Assembly (NCBI GenBank): GCA_934359755.1
Contig: CAKRLV010000010.1
Coordinates: forward strand, 1 to 64,000
DNA from: an uncultured Agathobacter sp.
GTDB lineage: Bacteria > Bacillota > Clostridia > Lachnospirales > Lachnospiraceae
Reading direction: 5' to 3'
DNA: 64,000 bases
Part shown: piece after piece, positions 37,196 to 46,936 of the stretch
Numbering within the stretch: position 1 is the first letter of the stretch
How the letters are laid out: every line of letters begins with the position of its first letter
Notes under the pieces: generated by a model
Seen by the model: the letters and a program-made list of their open reading frames with translations, nothing else
Databases searched by the model: none
What the model was told of the DNA's origin: nothing
Made by a program: the position numbers and the translations under genes

Positions 37196-38095
37196 ATGGA
37201 CGAGAAGAGCATGAACACAGTTCTTGAAAAAGCACAGGTATTAATTGAGGCATTACCATATATTCAGAGATTTAACAGGAAGATAATTGTAGTGAAATAT
37301 GGCGGATCAGCAATGGTAGATGAAGAGTTAAAGCATCAGGTGATTCAGGATGTTACATTGCTTAAGCTTGTAGGATTTAAGCCAATTATTGTACATGGTG
37401 GTGGAAAGGAAATCAGCCGCTGGGTTGAGAAAGCAGGCATGGAGCCTAAATTTATCAATGGACTCAGAGTTACGGATGAGCCAACTATGGAGATTGCCGA
37501 GATGGTACTCAATAAGGTTAACAAATCACTTGTAAAGCTTGTTGAAGAACTTGGAGTGGCAGCTATCGGTATAAGCGGAAAAGATGGTGGACTTCTTAAA
37601 GTAGACAAGAAATTATCTAATGGCGAAGATATTGGTTATGTAGGTGATATAAAGGAAGTGAATCCTAAGATTTTATTTGACTTATTAGAGAATGATTATC
37701 TTCCAATTGTCTGTCCTATCGGAATGGATGATGAATATAATACATACAATATTAATGCTGATGATGCAGCATGTGCAATCGCAAGAGCAGTTGAAGCTGA
37801 AAAGCTTGCATTCCTTACAGATATAGAGGGCGTTTATAAAGATCCAAAGGATCCTGACACTCTTATTTCAGAGCTTACTGCAAAAGAAGCAAGAGAACTT
37901 ATAAATGATGGCTTTATCGGTGGCGGAATGCTTCCAAAGCTTAATAACTGTATAGATGCAATAGACAATGGCGTTTCAAGGGTACATATACTTGATGGAA
38001 GAATAGCTCATTGCTTATTGCTTGAGATATTTACTAACAAAGGAATTGGAACAGCTATTTTAGGAGATCAGGAGGATAAATTCTACAATGAATAA
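37196..38095 (+). CDS. argB: Acetylglutamate kinase
   Basis: A 299-residue kinase that phosphorylates N-acetylglutamate, second step of arginine synthesis. KYGGSAM near residue 27, [10 protein letters not shown] and [10 protein letters not shown] are family marks. The length and the N-terminal helix (about 5-22) resemble the arginine-sensitive hexameric form, so feedback inhibition by arginine is likely. The coding end overlaps argD by eight bases, indicating translational coupling. Confidence 0.97.
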   Translation: MDEKSMNTVLEKAQVLIEALPYIQRFNRKIIVVKYGGSAMVDEELKHQVIQDVTLLKLVGFKPIIVHGGGKEISRWVEKAGMEPKFINGLRVTDEPTMEIAEMVLNKVNKSLVKLVEELGVAAIGISGKDGGLLKVDKKLSNGEDIGYVGDIKEVNPKILFDLLENDYLPIVCPIGMDDEYNTYNINADDAACAIARAVEAEKLAFLTDIEGVYKDPKDPDTLISELTAKEARELINDGFIGGGMLPKLNNCIDAIDNGVSRVHILDGRIAHCLLLEIFTNKGIGTAILGDQEDKFYNE

Positions 38096-39287
38096 AGCGG
38101 AATATATTGATTTAGCAGAACAGGAAATCCTACACACATACAATAGATTTCAGGTTGTATTTGATCATGGCGAGGGTGTTCATCTTTATGATACAGATGG
38201 TAATTCGTACCTTGATTTTGCGGCAGGAATTGCAGTATGTGCATTAGGATACAGCAATAATGCATACAAAGAAGCTCTTAAGGAGCAGGTTGGAAAGCTG
38301 CTTCATACTTCTAACCTTTATTACAACGCTCCTACGATAGAGGCTGCAAAGAAAGTATTAGATGCGTGTGGGCTTGAACGGATATTTTTTACAAACAGCG
38401 GAACAGAGGCAATAGAAGGTGCTATTAAAGCCGCAAAAAAATATGCATATACACGTGACGGCCATGCAGGGCATGAGATAATTGCGATGAAACATTCATT
38501 CCATGGCAGAAGTATTGGTGCATTATCTGTCACTGGCAATGCGCATTATCAGGAACCGTTTGAACCACTTATGCCTGGTGTGAAGTTTGCAGATTATAAT
38601 GATTTAGAAAGTGTAAAAGCTCTTGTAAATGATAAAACATGTGCGATTATACTTGAAACAGTTCAGGGTGAAGGCGGAATTTATCCAGCTGATAAAGCGT
38701 TTCTTGAGGGTATAAGAAAGCTTTGTGATGAAAAAGATATAGTTATGATACTCGACGAGATACAGTGCGGAATGGGAAGATCAGGAAAGATGTTTGCTTG
38801 GCAGAATTATGATGTTAAGCCAGATATCATGACTTGTGCAAAAGCATTAGGATGTGGTGTTCCTGTCGGAGCATTTGTTATGTCGCAGAAGATTGCTGAT
38901 AAATCACTTGTACCAGGAGATCATGGTACGACATATGGAGGAAATCCTTTTGTTGGAGCAGCAGTTTCGGCTGTGTTTGATCAGTTTAAGGAACTTGATA
39001 TTCTCTCAAATGTAAATGATGTGGCACCATATATGGAGACTAAATTAGATGAACTTGTTGATAAGTACGAATGTCTTACAGCAAGAAGAGGAATGGGGCT
39101 CATGCAGGGAGTTGTCTGTACACTTCCGGTAGGACAGGTTTCAGCTAAGGCTCTTGAAAAAGGACTTATTGTTATTACAGCAGGAAGTGATGTGCTTCGT
39201 TTTGTGCCACCACTTGTAATTACTAAAGCTGATGTGGATGAGATGATATCTAAGCTTTCAGCAACACTTGATGAACTTTTGCAATAA
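38088..39287 (+). CDS. argD: Acetylornithine aminotransferase
   Basis: A 399-residue class III PLP aminotransferase, fourth step of arginine synthesis. [19 protein letters not shown] (about 101-119), [17 protein letters not shown] and the PLP lysine in [14 protein letters not shown] are in place, followed by [11 protein letters not shown]. Length is typical. The start lies inside the end of argB with an AGGAGG site. It closes the visible arginine operon; argF, argH and a deacetylating argJ or argE are not in the window. Confidence 0.95.
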   Translation: MNKAEYIDLAEQEILHTYNRFQVVFDHGEGVHLYDTDGNSYLDFAAGIAVCALGYSNNAYKEALKEQVGKLLHTSNLYYNAPTIEAAKKVLDACGLERIFFTNSGTEAIEGAIKAAKKYAYTRDGHAGHEIIAMKHSFHGRSIGALSVTGNAHYQEPFEPLMPGVKFADYNDLESVKALVNDKTCAIILETVQGEGGIYPADKAFLEGIRKLCDEKDIVMILDEIQCGMGRSGKMFAWQNYDVKPDIMTCAKALGCGVPVGAFVMSQKIADKSLVPGDHGTTYGGNPFVGAAVSAVFDQFKELDILSNVNDVAPYMETKLDELVDKYECLTARRGMGLMQGVVCTLPVGQVSAKALEKGLIVITAGSDVLRFVPPLVITKADVDEMISKLSATLDELLQ

Positions 39288-39292
39288 ATATC

Positions 39293-39359
39293 TTGTCATA
39301 CTCTGAAAAAATCGTTACAATGAGAATAACATCAAATTGCCTTCCCTGTTAGTGGAAGG
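39293..39359 (+). promoter_or_regulatory. comEA promoter and hairpin covering the ribosome site
   Basis: TTGTCA (39293-39298) and TACAAT (39316-39321) are 17 bases apart. Downstream CCTTCC (39340-39345) can pair with GGAAGG (39354-39359), which is itself the ribosome binding site of comEA. The fold would hide the site and limit translation. Confidence 0.55.
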
Positions 39360-39366
39360 AGCATAA

Positions 39367-39996
39367 ATGAACAAAATTAAAAAAACAATTATTATGGGGA
39401 TGCTGTGCATGACTACATGCATGGTTTTCTTCGGTTGTGGTTCAAAAGAAAAAGCATACTACACAGATGAGGAGATATTTAAGGAGACAGAAGCTGATAC
39501 CCAGGTGGCTGACGTCGACGTAAAGGCATCAGTTTCAGATAATGACCCTCCGATATGTGTGTATATTTGCGGTGAGGTAAATTCACCTGGTGTTTATGAA
39601 CTGCCTGCGGGATCGAGGATTTTTGATGTTGTTGAGAAAGCAGGAGGCTTTACAGAGGAAGCCAGTACTGATTACTGGAATCAGGCGCAAGTACTTGAGG
39701 ATGGTGAGATGATAAGCGTTCCGACTAAGGAGGAAGCAAAAGAGCGTATTGAAGAAGGCATGAGAGCCTATGGAGATGTTGAATCTGATGATACATCGGA
39801 TGGTAGAATCAATATAAATACTGCTTCAAAGGAACTTCTTATGACGATAAATGGAATTGGCGCAGGACGCGCTGATAATATCATACAGTACAGAAGTGAA
39901 CATGGAAAGTTTGATACGATTGAAGATATTAAGAATGTATCAGGTATTGGTGACTCGATTTTTGAAAATATTAAAGACAATATTACTGTAAATTAA
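39367..39996 (+). CDS. comEA: ComEA-type DNA-binding lipoprotein
   Basis: A 209-residue exported protein that binds incoming DNA in transformation. A lipobox with Cys24 replaces the usual membrane helix of Bacillus ComEA. An SLBB-like domain (VYICGEVNSPGVYELP, about 59-120) is followed by the helix-hairpin-helix pair (INTASKELLMTINGIGAGRA and FDTIEDIKNVSGIG, about 150-209). It starts the comE block; comEB is missing and comEC comes three genes later. A two-component system begins nine bases after its stop. Confidence 0.92.
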   Translation: MNKIKKTIIMGMLCMTTCMVFFGCGSKEKAYYTDEEIFKETEADTQVADVDVKASVSDNDPPICVYICGEVNSPGVYELPAGSRIFDVVEKAGGFTEEASTDYWNQAQVLEDGEMISVPTKEEAKERIEEGMRAYGDVESDDTSDGRININTASKELLMTINGIGAGRADNIIQYRSEHGKFDTIEDIKNVSGIGDSIFENIKDNITVN

Positions 39997-40005
39997 GGAG
40001 AATAT

Positions 40006-40698
40006 ATGGCAAAGAAAGTTCTTGTCGTTGATGATGAAAAATTAATTGTAAAAGGTATACGATTTAGTTTAGAGCAGGATGGAATGGAAGTTGATTGTGC
40101 ATATGATGGTGAGGAAGCATTAAATCTCGCTAAAGCGAACGCATATGATATGGTTTTACTGGATATCATGCTTCCGAAGATGGATGGATTTGAGGTATGT
40201 CAGGCTATCAGGGAGTTCTCAGATATGCCTATTGTTATGCTTACTGCTAAAGGTGATGATATGGATAAGATATTGGGCCTTGAGTATGGTGCTGATGATT
40301 ACATCACAAAACCATTTAATATTCTTGAGGTAAAGGCACGTATTAAGGCGATAATGAGACGTACATCACCTGCTAAGCCTAAGAATGAAGAAGCATCAGT
40401 TATAGAGAAGGGTGATCTCAGGTTAGAGTGTGACAGCAGGAGACTTTTTATTTCTGGCAATGAAATTAATCTTACGGCAAGAGAGTTCGAGATATTAGAG
40501 TTGATGGTCAAGAATGAAAATAAAGTGTACAGCAGGGAGAATCTTTTAAATATTGTCTGGGGCAAAGATTATCCTGGTGATGTCAGAACTGTTGATGTAC
40601 ATGTCAGAAGACTTCGTGAGAAAATAGAAGGTAATCCGAGCGAGCCAAAGTATGTTCATACCAAATGGGGAGTTGGATACTATTACAGACAGAAATAA
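40006..40698 (+). CDS. OmpR-family response regulator
   Basis: A 230-residue transcription factor with a receiver domain (1-120) holding the acidic pair Asp9/Asp10, phospho-acceptor Asp53 (LLDIMLPKMDG) and the switch Lys in ITKPFN. A winged-helix DNA-binding domain (about 130-230) ends in the typical VDVHVRRLREKIE and GVGYYYR. It pairs with the histidine kinase 15 bases downstream. Lying inside the competence block between comEA and comEC, it may regulate DNA uptake or the envelope. AAGGAG precedes the ATG. Confidence 0.96.
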   Translation: MAKKVLVVDDEKLIVKGIRFSLEQDGMEVDCAYDGEEALNLAKANAYDMVLLDIMLPKMDGFEVCQAIREFSDMPIVMLTAKGDDMDKILGLEYGADDYITKPFNILEVKARIKAIMRRTSPAKPKNEEASVIEKGDLRLECDSRRLFISGNEINLTAREFEILELMVKNENKVYSRENLLNIVWGKDYPGDVRTVDVHVRRLREKIEGNPSEPKYVHTKWGVGYYYRQK

Positions 40699-40713
40699 CA
40701 GAAAGGTATTTTC

Positions 40714-42171
40714 ATGTTGAAAAATACACGATTTTTTAATTTTTTTAAAAGTCTTAAATTAAGAGTGATATTATTAATTGTCTTATGTTTGGTGATTCCA
40801 GTAAGTCTGTTAGGTGCAGGCTTACTGTATTCCTACAAAATAAGAGCCATTTCTATTCGCGAGAGTGAAGTTCTGGGTCAGGCAAAGATGCTGGCAAATC
40901 AGATAGTTACAATTGGATATATGCAGGAACAGAATAACGAAAGTGCGTATAAGCTGCAGTCACAGATAGAAATGCTTGCGACGATATATGATGGCAGAAT
41001 TATGGTTGTTGACAGAAATCTTGGTATAGTTCTAGATACATATAATTCAGATGAGAACAAGACCATTATATCTGAAGAAGTAATCAAAACTCTTATGGGC
41101 AAGGATGTTCCAGCTAATTATGATTCGGAGAATAACTATATAGAGATTACGATTCCGGTTACAGATCCCAATAATTCCAACTCAAAGGTTCTTGGAGTTA
41201 TGCTTGTTACGGTATCAACTAATAATATAGTCTTAAATCATACTTACCTTTCGGAGATTGCAATGGCAATTTCAGGAGTAATAATTGTTATATTTGGTGC
41301 ATTTGCTGTTTTGTTTGCTAATTTTATTTTTGCACCGTTGCAGAAGTTATCAGATGGAATTGAAGGAATAAACAAGGGATATAATGATGGTGATTTAGAT
41401 GTGCCAGACTGTACCGAGACTGTCAGGATATGTGAGAATTTTAATTCTATAATGAGCAACATGAGGCAGATGGATGAGTCGAGACAGGAATTTGTATCGA
41501 ATGTGTCGCACGAACTTAAGACACCGCTTACATCGATGAAGGTTCTGGCAGATTCAATTAATAGTATGGGTGGAGAAGCGCCGATTGAATTGTATCAGGA
41601 ATTCATGGGTGATATTACAAATGAGATAGAGCGTGAGACTAAGATTATCAATGATTTGTTGTCACTTGTTAAGATGGATAAGTCAGCGGCTAATCTTAAT
41701 ATAACCCAGATAAATATTAATGAATTGCTAGAGCAGATTCTAAAGAGACTGCAGCCTATTGCTGATAAGCAGAATGTTGCACTTGTTCTTGAAAGTTTCA
41801 GACCTGTAAGTGCAGAGGTAGATGAGGTTAAGATAACTCTTGCAATTACAAATCTGATAGAGAATGGAATTAAGTACAATAAAGCAGATGGGGAGGGATG
41901 GGTTCATGTTTCTCTAAATGCGGATCATCAGTTTTTCTATCTTAAAGTTGAGGATTCTGGAATGGGTATCCCAGAGGAGGATCTTGAACATATTTATGAG
42001 AGATTCTACAGAGTAGATAAATCACATTCCCGTGAAATTGGAGGAACAGGACTTGGACTTGCTATTACAAGAAGTTCTATTTTAATGCATCGTGGAGCAA
42101 TTAAGGTGCATAGTATACTGGGTGAGGGAACTACTTTTGATGTTAGAATTCCTTTGAACTATATAGCATAG
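40714..42171 (+). CDS. Membrane sensor histidine kinase
   Basis: A 485-residue kinase with two membrane helices (about 16-37 and 184-207), an extracellular sensor of about 145 residues, a HAMP linker (about 208-260), a dimerisation domain with phospho-acceptor His266 (SHELKTPLTSM) and an ATPase domain with ENGIKYN, EDSGMGIPEEDL and GGTGLGLAI. Organisation and length resemble the WalK/PhoR class but no PAS domain is obvious. It is the cognate partner of the preceding regulator. The next gene, a GerMN lipoprotein, begins about ten bases after the stop. Confidence 0.96.
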   Translation: MLKNTRFFNFFKSLKLRVILLIVLCLVIPVSLLGAGLLYSYKIRAISIRESEVLGQAKMLANQIVTIGYMQEQNNESAYKLQSQIEMLATIYDGRIMVVDRNLGIVLDTYNSDENKTIISEEVIKTLMGKDVPANYDSENNYIEITIPVTDPNNSNSKVLGVMLVTVSTNNIVLNHTYLSEIAMAISGVIIVIFGAFAVLFANFIFAPLQKLSDGIEGINKGYNDGDLDVPDCTETVRICENFNSIMSNMRQMDESRQEFVSNVSHELKTPLTSMKVLADSINSMGGEAPIELYQEFMGDITNEIERETKIINDLLSLVKMDKSAANLNITQININELLEQILKRLQPIADKQNVALVLESFRPVSAEVDEVKITLAITNLIENGIKYNKADGEGWVHVSLNADHQFFYLKVEDSGMGIPEEDLEHIYERFYRVDKSHSREIGGTGLGLAITRSSILMHRGAIKVHSILGEGTTFDVRIPLNYIA

Positions 42172-42181
42172 GAGCATGTAT

Positions 42182-43144
42182 ATGAAGAAAATTAGTGTGG
42201 TACTTGTTTTTTTGTGTATCTGCATATTGTGTGGCTGTACGAAGAAAAAGGATCAAAGTGATTTTTATATTTATTATTTGAACATGGATGTTACAGGAAT
42301 TGTAGAAGAAGAGTATACGCCGAAGAATGCAAGTGGATCTTCTGAGGCGCTTTGCGAGGAATTGCTTGGAAGGCTTCAGAGTGAGCCGGATACAGCGACA
42401 TTGAGGCAGACTATACCTAGCGATTTTAAATATAGTTATTCCGCAGCTGGATATGTGGTCAATGTAGACTTGGACAGCAAATATTATGATATGCCAATTG
42501 TGGATCAGACGTTGCTTAGAGCTGCAATTGTGCGTACGCTTGTACAGATTCCGGCGTTTTCTTTTGTTAACTTTACGGTTGGTTCAGAGCCGCTTCTGGA
42601 CAGTGATGATAAGGTTGTTGGAAGTATGAATGATGACAGCTTTGTTGAAAATCCGGGGGCGCAGATTAACTCTAAACAGACTACAGATATTACACTGTAC
42701 TTTGCAGATGCAAATGATCCTACTAAGCTTAGGAAGAAGGAAGAGACGGTCACATACACGAATAAGACATTAGAGAAAGTTGTGATGGAAAAGCTTATAG
42801 AAGGTCCGGCTGAGGGTGATGGCATGATTGCGACAGTCCCTTCAGGAACGAAGATAATTACATCATCCATATATGATGGGGTGTGTTATATAAATCTTAC
42901 AGATGCGTTTATTAACAATCAGAATAATGAAATAACGGAACAGGTAGTTCTTTATTCTATAGTTGACTCACTGTGTTCTTTAGAGGATGTCTCTAAGGTA
43001 CAGATTACTGTAAACGGTGAAACTACGGGGATGGTTAGATACAATTACAAATTGGCAAAGCTGTATAAGGCTGATGAGAGCATTGTCATAAAGGATTCAT
43101 CAGAGGAAGACAGCGAGAATATAAATGTGACGGAGGAACAATAA
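42182..43144 (+). CDS. GerMN-domain lipoprotein
   Basis: A 320-residue lipoprotein (Cys19 lipobox) with two GerMN domains in tandem (about 45-145 and 175-290), the second ending in VQITVNGET. Two such domains also occur in Bacillus GerM, a spore-envelope protein. The order response regulator, kinase, GerMN lipoprotein parallels actinobacterial mtrA-mtrB-lpqB, where LpqB modulates the kinase. It may therefore be an accessory sensor of the two-component system here. The ATG at 42182 is favoured by GGAG seven bases upstream; an ATG at 42176 is too close. Confidence 0.88.
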   Translation: MKKISVVLVFLCICILCGCTKKKDQSDFYIYYLNMDVTGIVEEEYTPKNASGSSEALCEELLGRLQSEPDTATLRQTIPSDFKYSYSAAGYVVNVDLDSKYYDMPIVDQTLLRAAIVRTLVQIPAFSFVNFTVGSEPLLDSDDKVVGSMNDDSFVENPGAQINSKQTTDITLYFADANDPTKLRKKEETVTYTNKTLEKVVMEKLIEGPAEGDGMIATVPSGTKIITSSIYDGVCYINLTDAFINNQNNEITEQVVLYSIVDSLCSLEDVSKVQITVNGETTGMVRYNYKLAKLYKADESIVIKDSSEEDSENINVTEEQ

Positions 43145-43166
43145 AATAAACAAGCGGCCATTTTTT

Positions 43167-45416
43167 ATGCTCGCGGTTGTTTCTGTTTGTGGTATTATAT
43201 TTTCTTTGTACAAAGTGACTGCTATTTTACTTTTTAGTGTACTGATAGTATTTTATGCGGATTTTAATCTGCTCAAGAATAAGAAATATGTAAAAGCAAT
43301 TGTCTGGTGTGTTATACTGGTGATTGCTTTTTGTATCTCTTATATCAGGTGCAGTAGGCTTGATGAACAGAGAAATAAATATCTGTCCGAAATAACAGAT
43401 GGGGAGTCTGTTTATATATTTGGGAAAATTTACAAAAGTGAATATAAGAATAATTCCTATACATATTATTTACAAAACGATTCTGGATACAGCATATTAA
43501 TATATTCTGATGCCGATATTTTGTCGGTCGGTGATATTCCAACAATAAAAGGAAAAGTAAAAAAATTTGCATCTGCAACAAACGAAGGTGAGTTTGACAG
43601 AGAAAAATTCTATGCGTCGCAGATGATACTTTTTGCGCTGGAGCCGCATGAAATTATTGATAAAGGTAAGACCGGATACAATTACAGAAAATTAATATAT
43701 GATGTTAAGGACAGACTGTTTAGCAGTTTGAATAAGATATCCTCTGCTGAAGAAATAAGAACGCTTTGCACGATGCTTCTGGGCGAGAAAAGTGTTCTAA
43801 GTGAAGAGACGAAGGAATTATATCAGAATGCGGGAATATCACATATTCTGGCCATTTCGGGACTTCATATATCTATGATAGGGATGGGACTTTATGCATT
43901 TCTAAGAAAAAGGAGAAGCGGTTTTGTCTGCTCCATGGTAATTTGTGCAGTTACTACGTATGTCTATTATTTTATGTCCGGAGCTACGCCAACTACAGAG
44001 AGAGCGTTGGTGATGTTTGTCTTGTCAATGATTGCTCAGACATTAGGACGAAGTAATGATATGCTCAATTCTCTTGGAATTTCGGTGATGATACTTGTGA
44101 GTCAAAATCCGTTTATTGTGTCATATGCGGGGGTTGTATTTTCGGTTATATCTGTGATGGGAGTTGCGTTAGTTGTAAAGAATATTGAAGGTGGTAAGGT
44201 GAAAACTGCGATATTTTCGAGTGCGGCCATGCAGCTTAGCACGCTTCCGGTGGTAGCATTTTATTACTATGAAATACCAACATACGCAGTTTTTGTCAAT
44301 GCCATAATATTACCATTTATGTCGGTTGTATTTATATTTGGTCTTCTTGCAGCATTTATCGGGATTGTATCAACGAAGATTGCATCAATAGTTATAATTC
44401 CGTCGGTGCTGATTTTACGTGGATACGATTATATATGCAGGTTTGTGAGTGGACTAGGATTTAGTAAAATTATCACGGGTTGTCCATATGTGCGCGATAT
44501 ATTAATTTATTACGCAGTGTTTCTCATTGTGGTTGCTCTTGCAAAGAAATATAAAAATTTAATTGCAAAAATCATATATACATGCATATTAGTGTGTATG
44601 TTATTTTTGCTTCCAAGAACATTCAAACCTACACAGATAGATATGCTTGATGTTGGACAAGGAGATGGAATATATATACAGACAGAATCAGAAATGCATA
44701 TATTGATAGATGGTGGAAGCAGCACGCGCAAAAATGTTGGGGAAAACATTATTTTACCATTTTTAAAATATAATGGCGTGGCAAAAATCGATTATTGGTT
44801 TATATCACATGCGGACGAAGACCACATAAATGGATTTATGGAAATTCTGCAAAGTGAATATGATATAGAGAATATTGTGATTGCAAGAGCTGGTTCTGAT
44901 GACGAGAAAGTAAAGAATATTATTGAAGCGGCTGCGGATAAAGGTACTAATGTGATACAAATTGCCGAAAGAGATATGTTTGATTTTGATGATATGAATT
45001 TATATTGTCTTGCTCCCGGTGCACAAAGTAAGAGTGAAAATATAAACGATAATTGTCTGACGCTTCTTCTTGTTGACAGGGAAAACGGATTTAAGGCAAT
45101 ATTTGGAGGGGATATTTCTTCAGATGTGGAGAAGGTTATTGCAGATAAATATAATTCAAAGATTGACGTGGATGTGTATAAGGTAAATCATCATGGCTCT
45201 AAATTTTCAAGCTCAAAACAATGGCTTAGGGCAATTTCACCCGAGGTATCAATTATTTCTTGTGGCAAAAATAACTCATATGGACATCCACATGATGATA
45301 CATTAGAACGTTTGAGAAAAAATAACAGCACAGTATACAGGACTGATTATGATGGGCGGATAAAAATAGTTCTGCTTAATGATAAGAGAAGATATTTTAT
45401 TGAAAAGTGGAAATAA
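43167..45416 (+). CDS. comEC: ComEC/Rec2 DNA-uptake channel
   Basis: A 749-residue polytopic membrane protein that forms the channel for single-stranded DNA in competence. The competence domain (SHILAISGLHISMIGMG near 225-241) is followed by several helices. A C-terminal metallo-beta-lactamase-like domain (about 490-749) has DVGQGDG, SHADEDHINGF and VNHHGSKFS. The N terminus is uncertain: a GGAGG site at 43132-43136 lies 30 bases before the first ATG. The frame is open from 43131, reading INKRPFFM from an ATA at 43146, which looks like the usual ComEC start. The true start may be upstream. Confidence 0.93.
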   Translation: MLAVVSVCGIIFSLYKVTAILLFSVLIVFYADFNLLKNKKYVKAIVWCVILVIAFCISYIRCSRLDEQRNKYLSEITDGESVYIFGKIYKSEYKNNSYTYYLQNDSGYSILIYSDADILSVGDIPTIKGKVKKFASATNEGEFDREKFYASQMILFALEPHEIIDKGKTGYNYRKLIYDVKDRLFSSLNKISSAEEIRTLCTMLLGEKSVLSEETKELYQNAGISHILAISGLHISMIGMGLYAFLRKRRSGFVCSMVICAVTTYVYYFMSGATPTTERALVMFVLSMIAQTLGRSNDMLNSLGISVMILVSQNPFIVSYAGVVFSVISVMGVALVVKNIEGGKVKTAIFSSAAMQLSTLPVVAFYYYEIPTYAVFVNAIILPFMSVVFIFGLLAAFIGIVSTKIASIVIIPSVLILRGYDYICRFVSGLGFSKIITGCPYVRDILIYYAVFLIVVALAKKYKNLIAKIIYTCILVCMLFLLPRTFKPTQIDMLDVGQGDGIYIQTESEMHILIDGGSSTRKNVGENIILPFLKYNGVAKIDYWFISHADEDHINGFMEILQSEYDIENIVIARAGSDDEKVKNIIEAAADKGTNVIQIAERDMFDFDDMNLYCLAPGAQSKSENINDNCLTLLLVDRENGFKAIFGGDISSDVEKVIADKYNSKIDVDVYKVNHHGSKFSSSKQWLRAISPEVSIISCGKNNSYGHPHDDTLERLRKNNSTVYRTDYDGRIKIVLLNDKRRYFIEKWK

Positions 45417-45443
45417 TAATCTAAATGTGTTAATATTTTTCGT

Positions 45444-46427
45444 ATGAAGACAATAGATAACGATATAAAAGCTGGCGAATTTAAAAATGCATATCTCCTT
45501 TATGGAGAGGAAATATATCTGATTAAGCAGTACAGGGACAAGCTGAAGAATGCGCTTATAGCTGATGGCGATACAATGAATTTCTCATTGTATGAGGGTG
45601 CAGGAATAGATCCGAATGCGATAGTAGATCTGGCAGAGACACTGCCATTTCTTGCTGAACGAAGGGTAATACTTATAGAAAATAGCGGATTTTTTAAGAA
45701 GGATGGAGAAGTTCTTGCTGAATATCTGCCGACGATGTCGGAGAGCACTTATTTTATTTTTATTGAGGCGGAGGTAGATAAGCGGTCGAAGCTATATAAA
45801 GCATTAGGCAAGGTTGGGCGTGCAATTGAATTTACATCACAGACGGATGAACTTATAGCGAAATGGGTCGGAGGCAGAATACGAAAAGAAGGCAAGCATA
45901 TGACTCAGAACGCATACAATCTATTTATATCCAAGACAGGTAACGATATGGAGAATATCGATAAAGAGATTGAGAAGCTCATATGCTATTGTATGGACAA
46001 AGATACGATAGAAGAAAGTGATGTAGCTGCGATTACGACGGAGCAGATAGAGAACAAGGTATTTGAGATGGTGGATGCCATCACTACAAACCGACAGAGA
46101 CAGGCGTTAGATCTTTATTATGATCTTCTTGCCTTAAAAGAGCCTTCTATGAGGATAATGTATCTGATTACAAGACAGTTTAGAATCCTTATGAATGTAA
46201 AGAGCATGTCGCAGAAAGGTTTTGGCAATAAGGATATAGCGCAAAAGGCTGGTTGTCCTGTATGGGCTGTAGGAAAATATCAGGGACAGTGTAGGAATTT
46301 TACGATGGCACAGCTAAAGTCCGCAGTAAAAGACGGAATACAGTATGAAGAGGAAGTCAAGACTGGCTTTTTGAATGACCAGATGGCAGTAGAACTTTTT
46401 ATTACACAGTATTCAGTAAAAAAATAA
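45444..46427 (+). CDS. holA: DNA polymerase III delta subunit
   Basis: A 327-residue clamp-loader subunit that opens the beta sliding clamp for the replisome. The N-terminal YLLYGEEIYLIKQYRD (about 17-32) and the GNDMENIDKEIEKL segment (about 171-184) are family-typical; the C-terminal helical collar is complete. It follows comEC as in Bacillus. The ribosome site is poor (no GGAG before the ATG at 45444), so low-level translation may be intended. A strong terminator follows. Confidence 0.93.
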   Translation: MKTIDNDIKAGEFKNAYLLYGEEIYLIKQYRDKLKNALIADGDTMNFSLYEGAGIDPNAIVDLAETLPFLAERRVILIENSGFFKKDGEVLAEYLPTMSESTYFIFIEAEVDKRSKLYKALGKVGRAIEFTSQTDELIAKWVGGRIRKEGKHMTQNAYNLFISKTGNDMENIDKEIEKLICYCMDKDTIEESDVAAITTEQIENKVFEMVDAITTNRQRQALDLYYDLLALKEPSMRIMYLITRQFRILMNVKSMSQKGFGNKDIAQKAGCPVWAVGKYQGQCRNFTMAQLKSAVKDGIQYEEEVKTGFLNDQMAVELFITQYSVKK

Positions 46428-46428
46428 A

Positions 46429-46460
46429 ACCATCAGTATGACGGGTACTGATGGTTTTTT
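46429..46460. terminator. Bidirectional terminator of holA and rpsT
   Basis: ACCATCAGTA (46429-46438) pairs perfectly with TACTGATGGT (46446-46455). T-rich runs follow on both strands. Confidence 0.92.
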
Positions 46461-46495
46461 ATTTATTATTTATAAGGGTGATAATAAAATAACAA

Positions 46496-46759
46496 TTATG
46501 CTACACTGTTTACAAGTTTGTTTAAACGAGAAACTTTTCTTGCAGCGTTGTTCTTGTGGTAAACACCTTTAGAGCATGCGCTCTCGATTACAGAAGTAGC
46601 ATTCTTTAATGCAGCCTCAGCAGCAGCTTTATCGCTTGCAGCTACAGCAGCCTCTACCTTCTTAATTGATGTTTTAACCTCAGATCTGATTGCTTTGTTT
46701 CTTGCAGTTCTTGTCTCTGTTACTAAGATTCTCTTCTTAGCTGATTTAATGTTTGCCAA
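46496..46759 (-). CDS. rpsT: 30S ribosomal protein S20
   Basis: An 87-residue, lysine- and alanine-rich primary 16S rRNA-binding protein. ANIKSAKKRI at the N terminus and HKNNAARKVSRLNKLVN at the C terminus are classic S20. The start is a TTG at 46759-46757, set by GGAGGTGG five bases upstream; the longer frame to 46837 is not used. The rare TTG start also occurs in other bacterial rpsT genes and is tied to autoregulation there. It is read against the neighbouring run, as in Bacillus. Confidence 0.96.
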   Translation of the reverse strand: MANIKSAKKRILVTETRTARNKAIRSEVKTSIKKVEAAVAASDKAAAEAALKNATSVIESACSKGVYHKNNAARKVSRLNKLVNSVA

Positions 46760-46845
46760 CTTATCCACCTCCGAATTTATTATTATCAAATGTAATATGT
46801 ATCGAAAAAACAGACACGGACGCTTTTTCAAAAACATACTAGATT

Positions 46846-46874
46846 ATAATATTCCAAGCATGGTGCTATGTCAA
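46846..46874 (-). promoter_or_regulatory. rpsT promoter
   Basis: On the reverse strand TTGACA (46869-46874) and TATTAT (46846-46851) are 17 bases apart, leaving a leader of about 80 bases before rpsT. Confidence 0.8.
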
Positions 46875-46936
46875 TACATATTTTTAAAAAAATGAGAAAA
46901 AATATAGAGAGAACAGTAACAGTTTATTTGTTTTTT

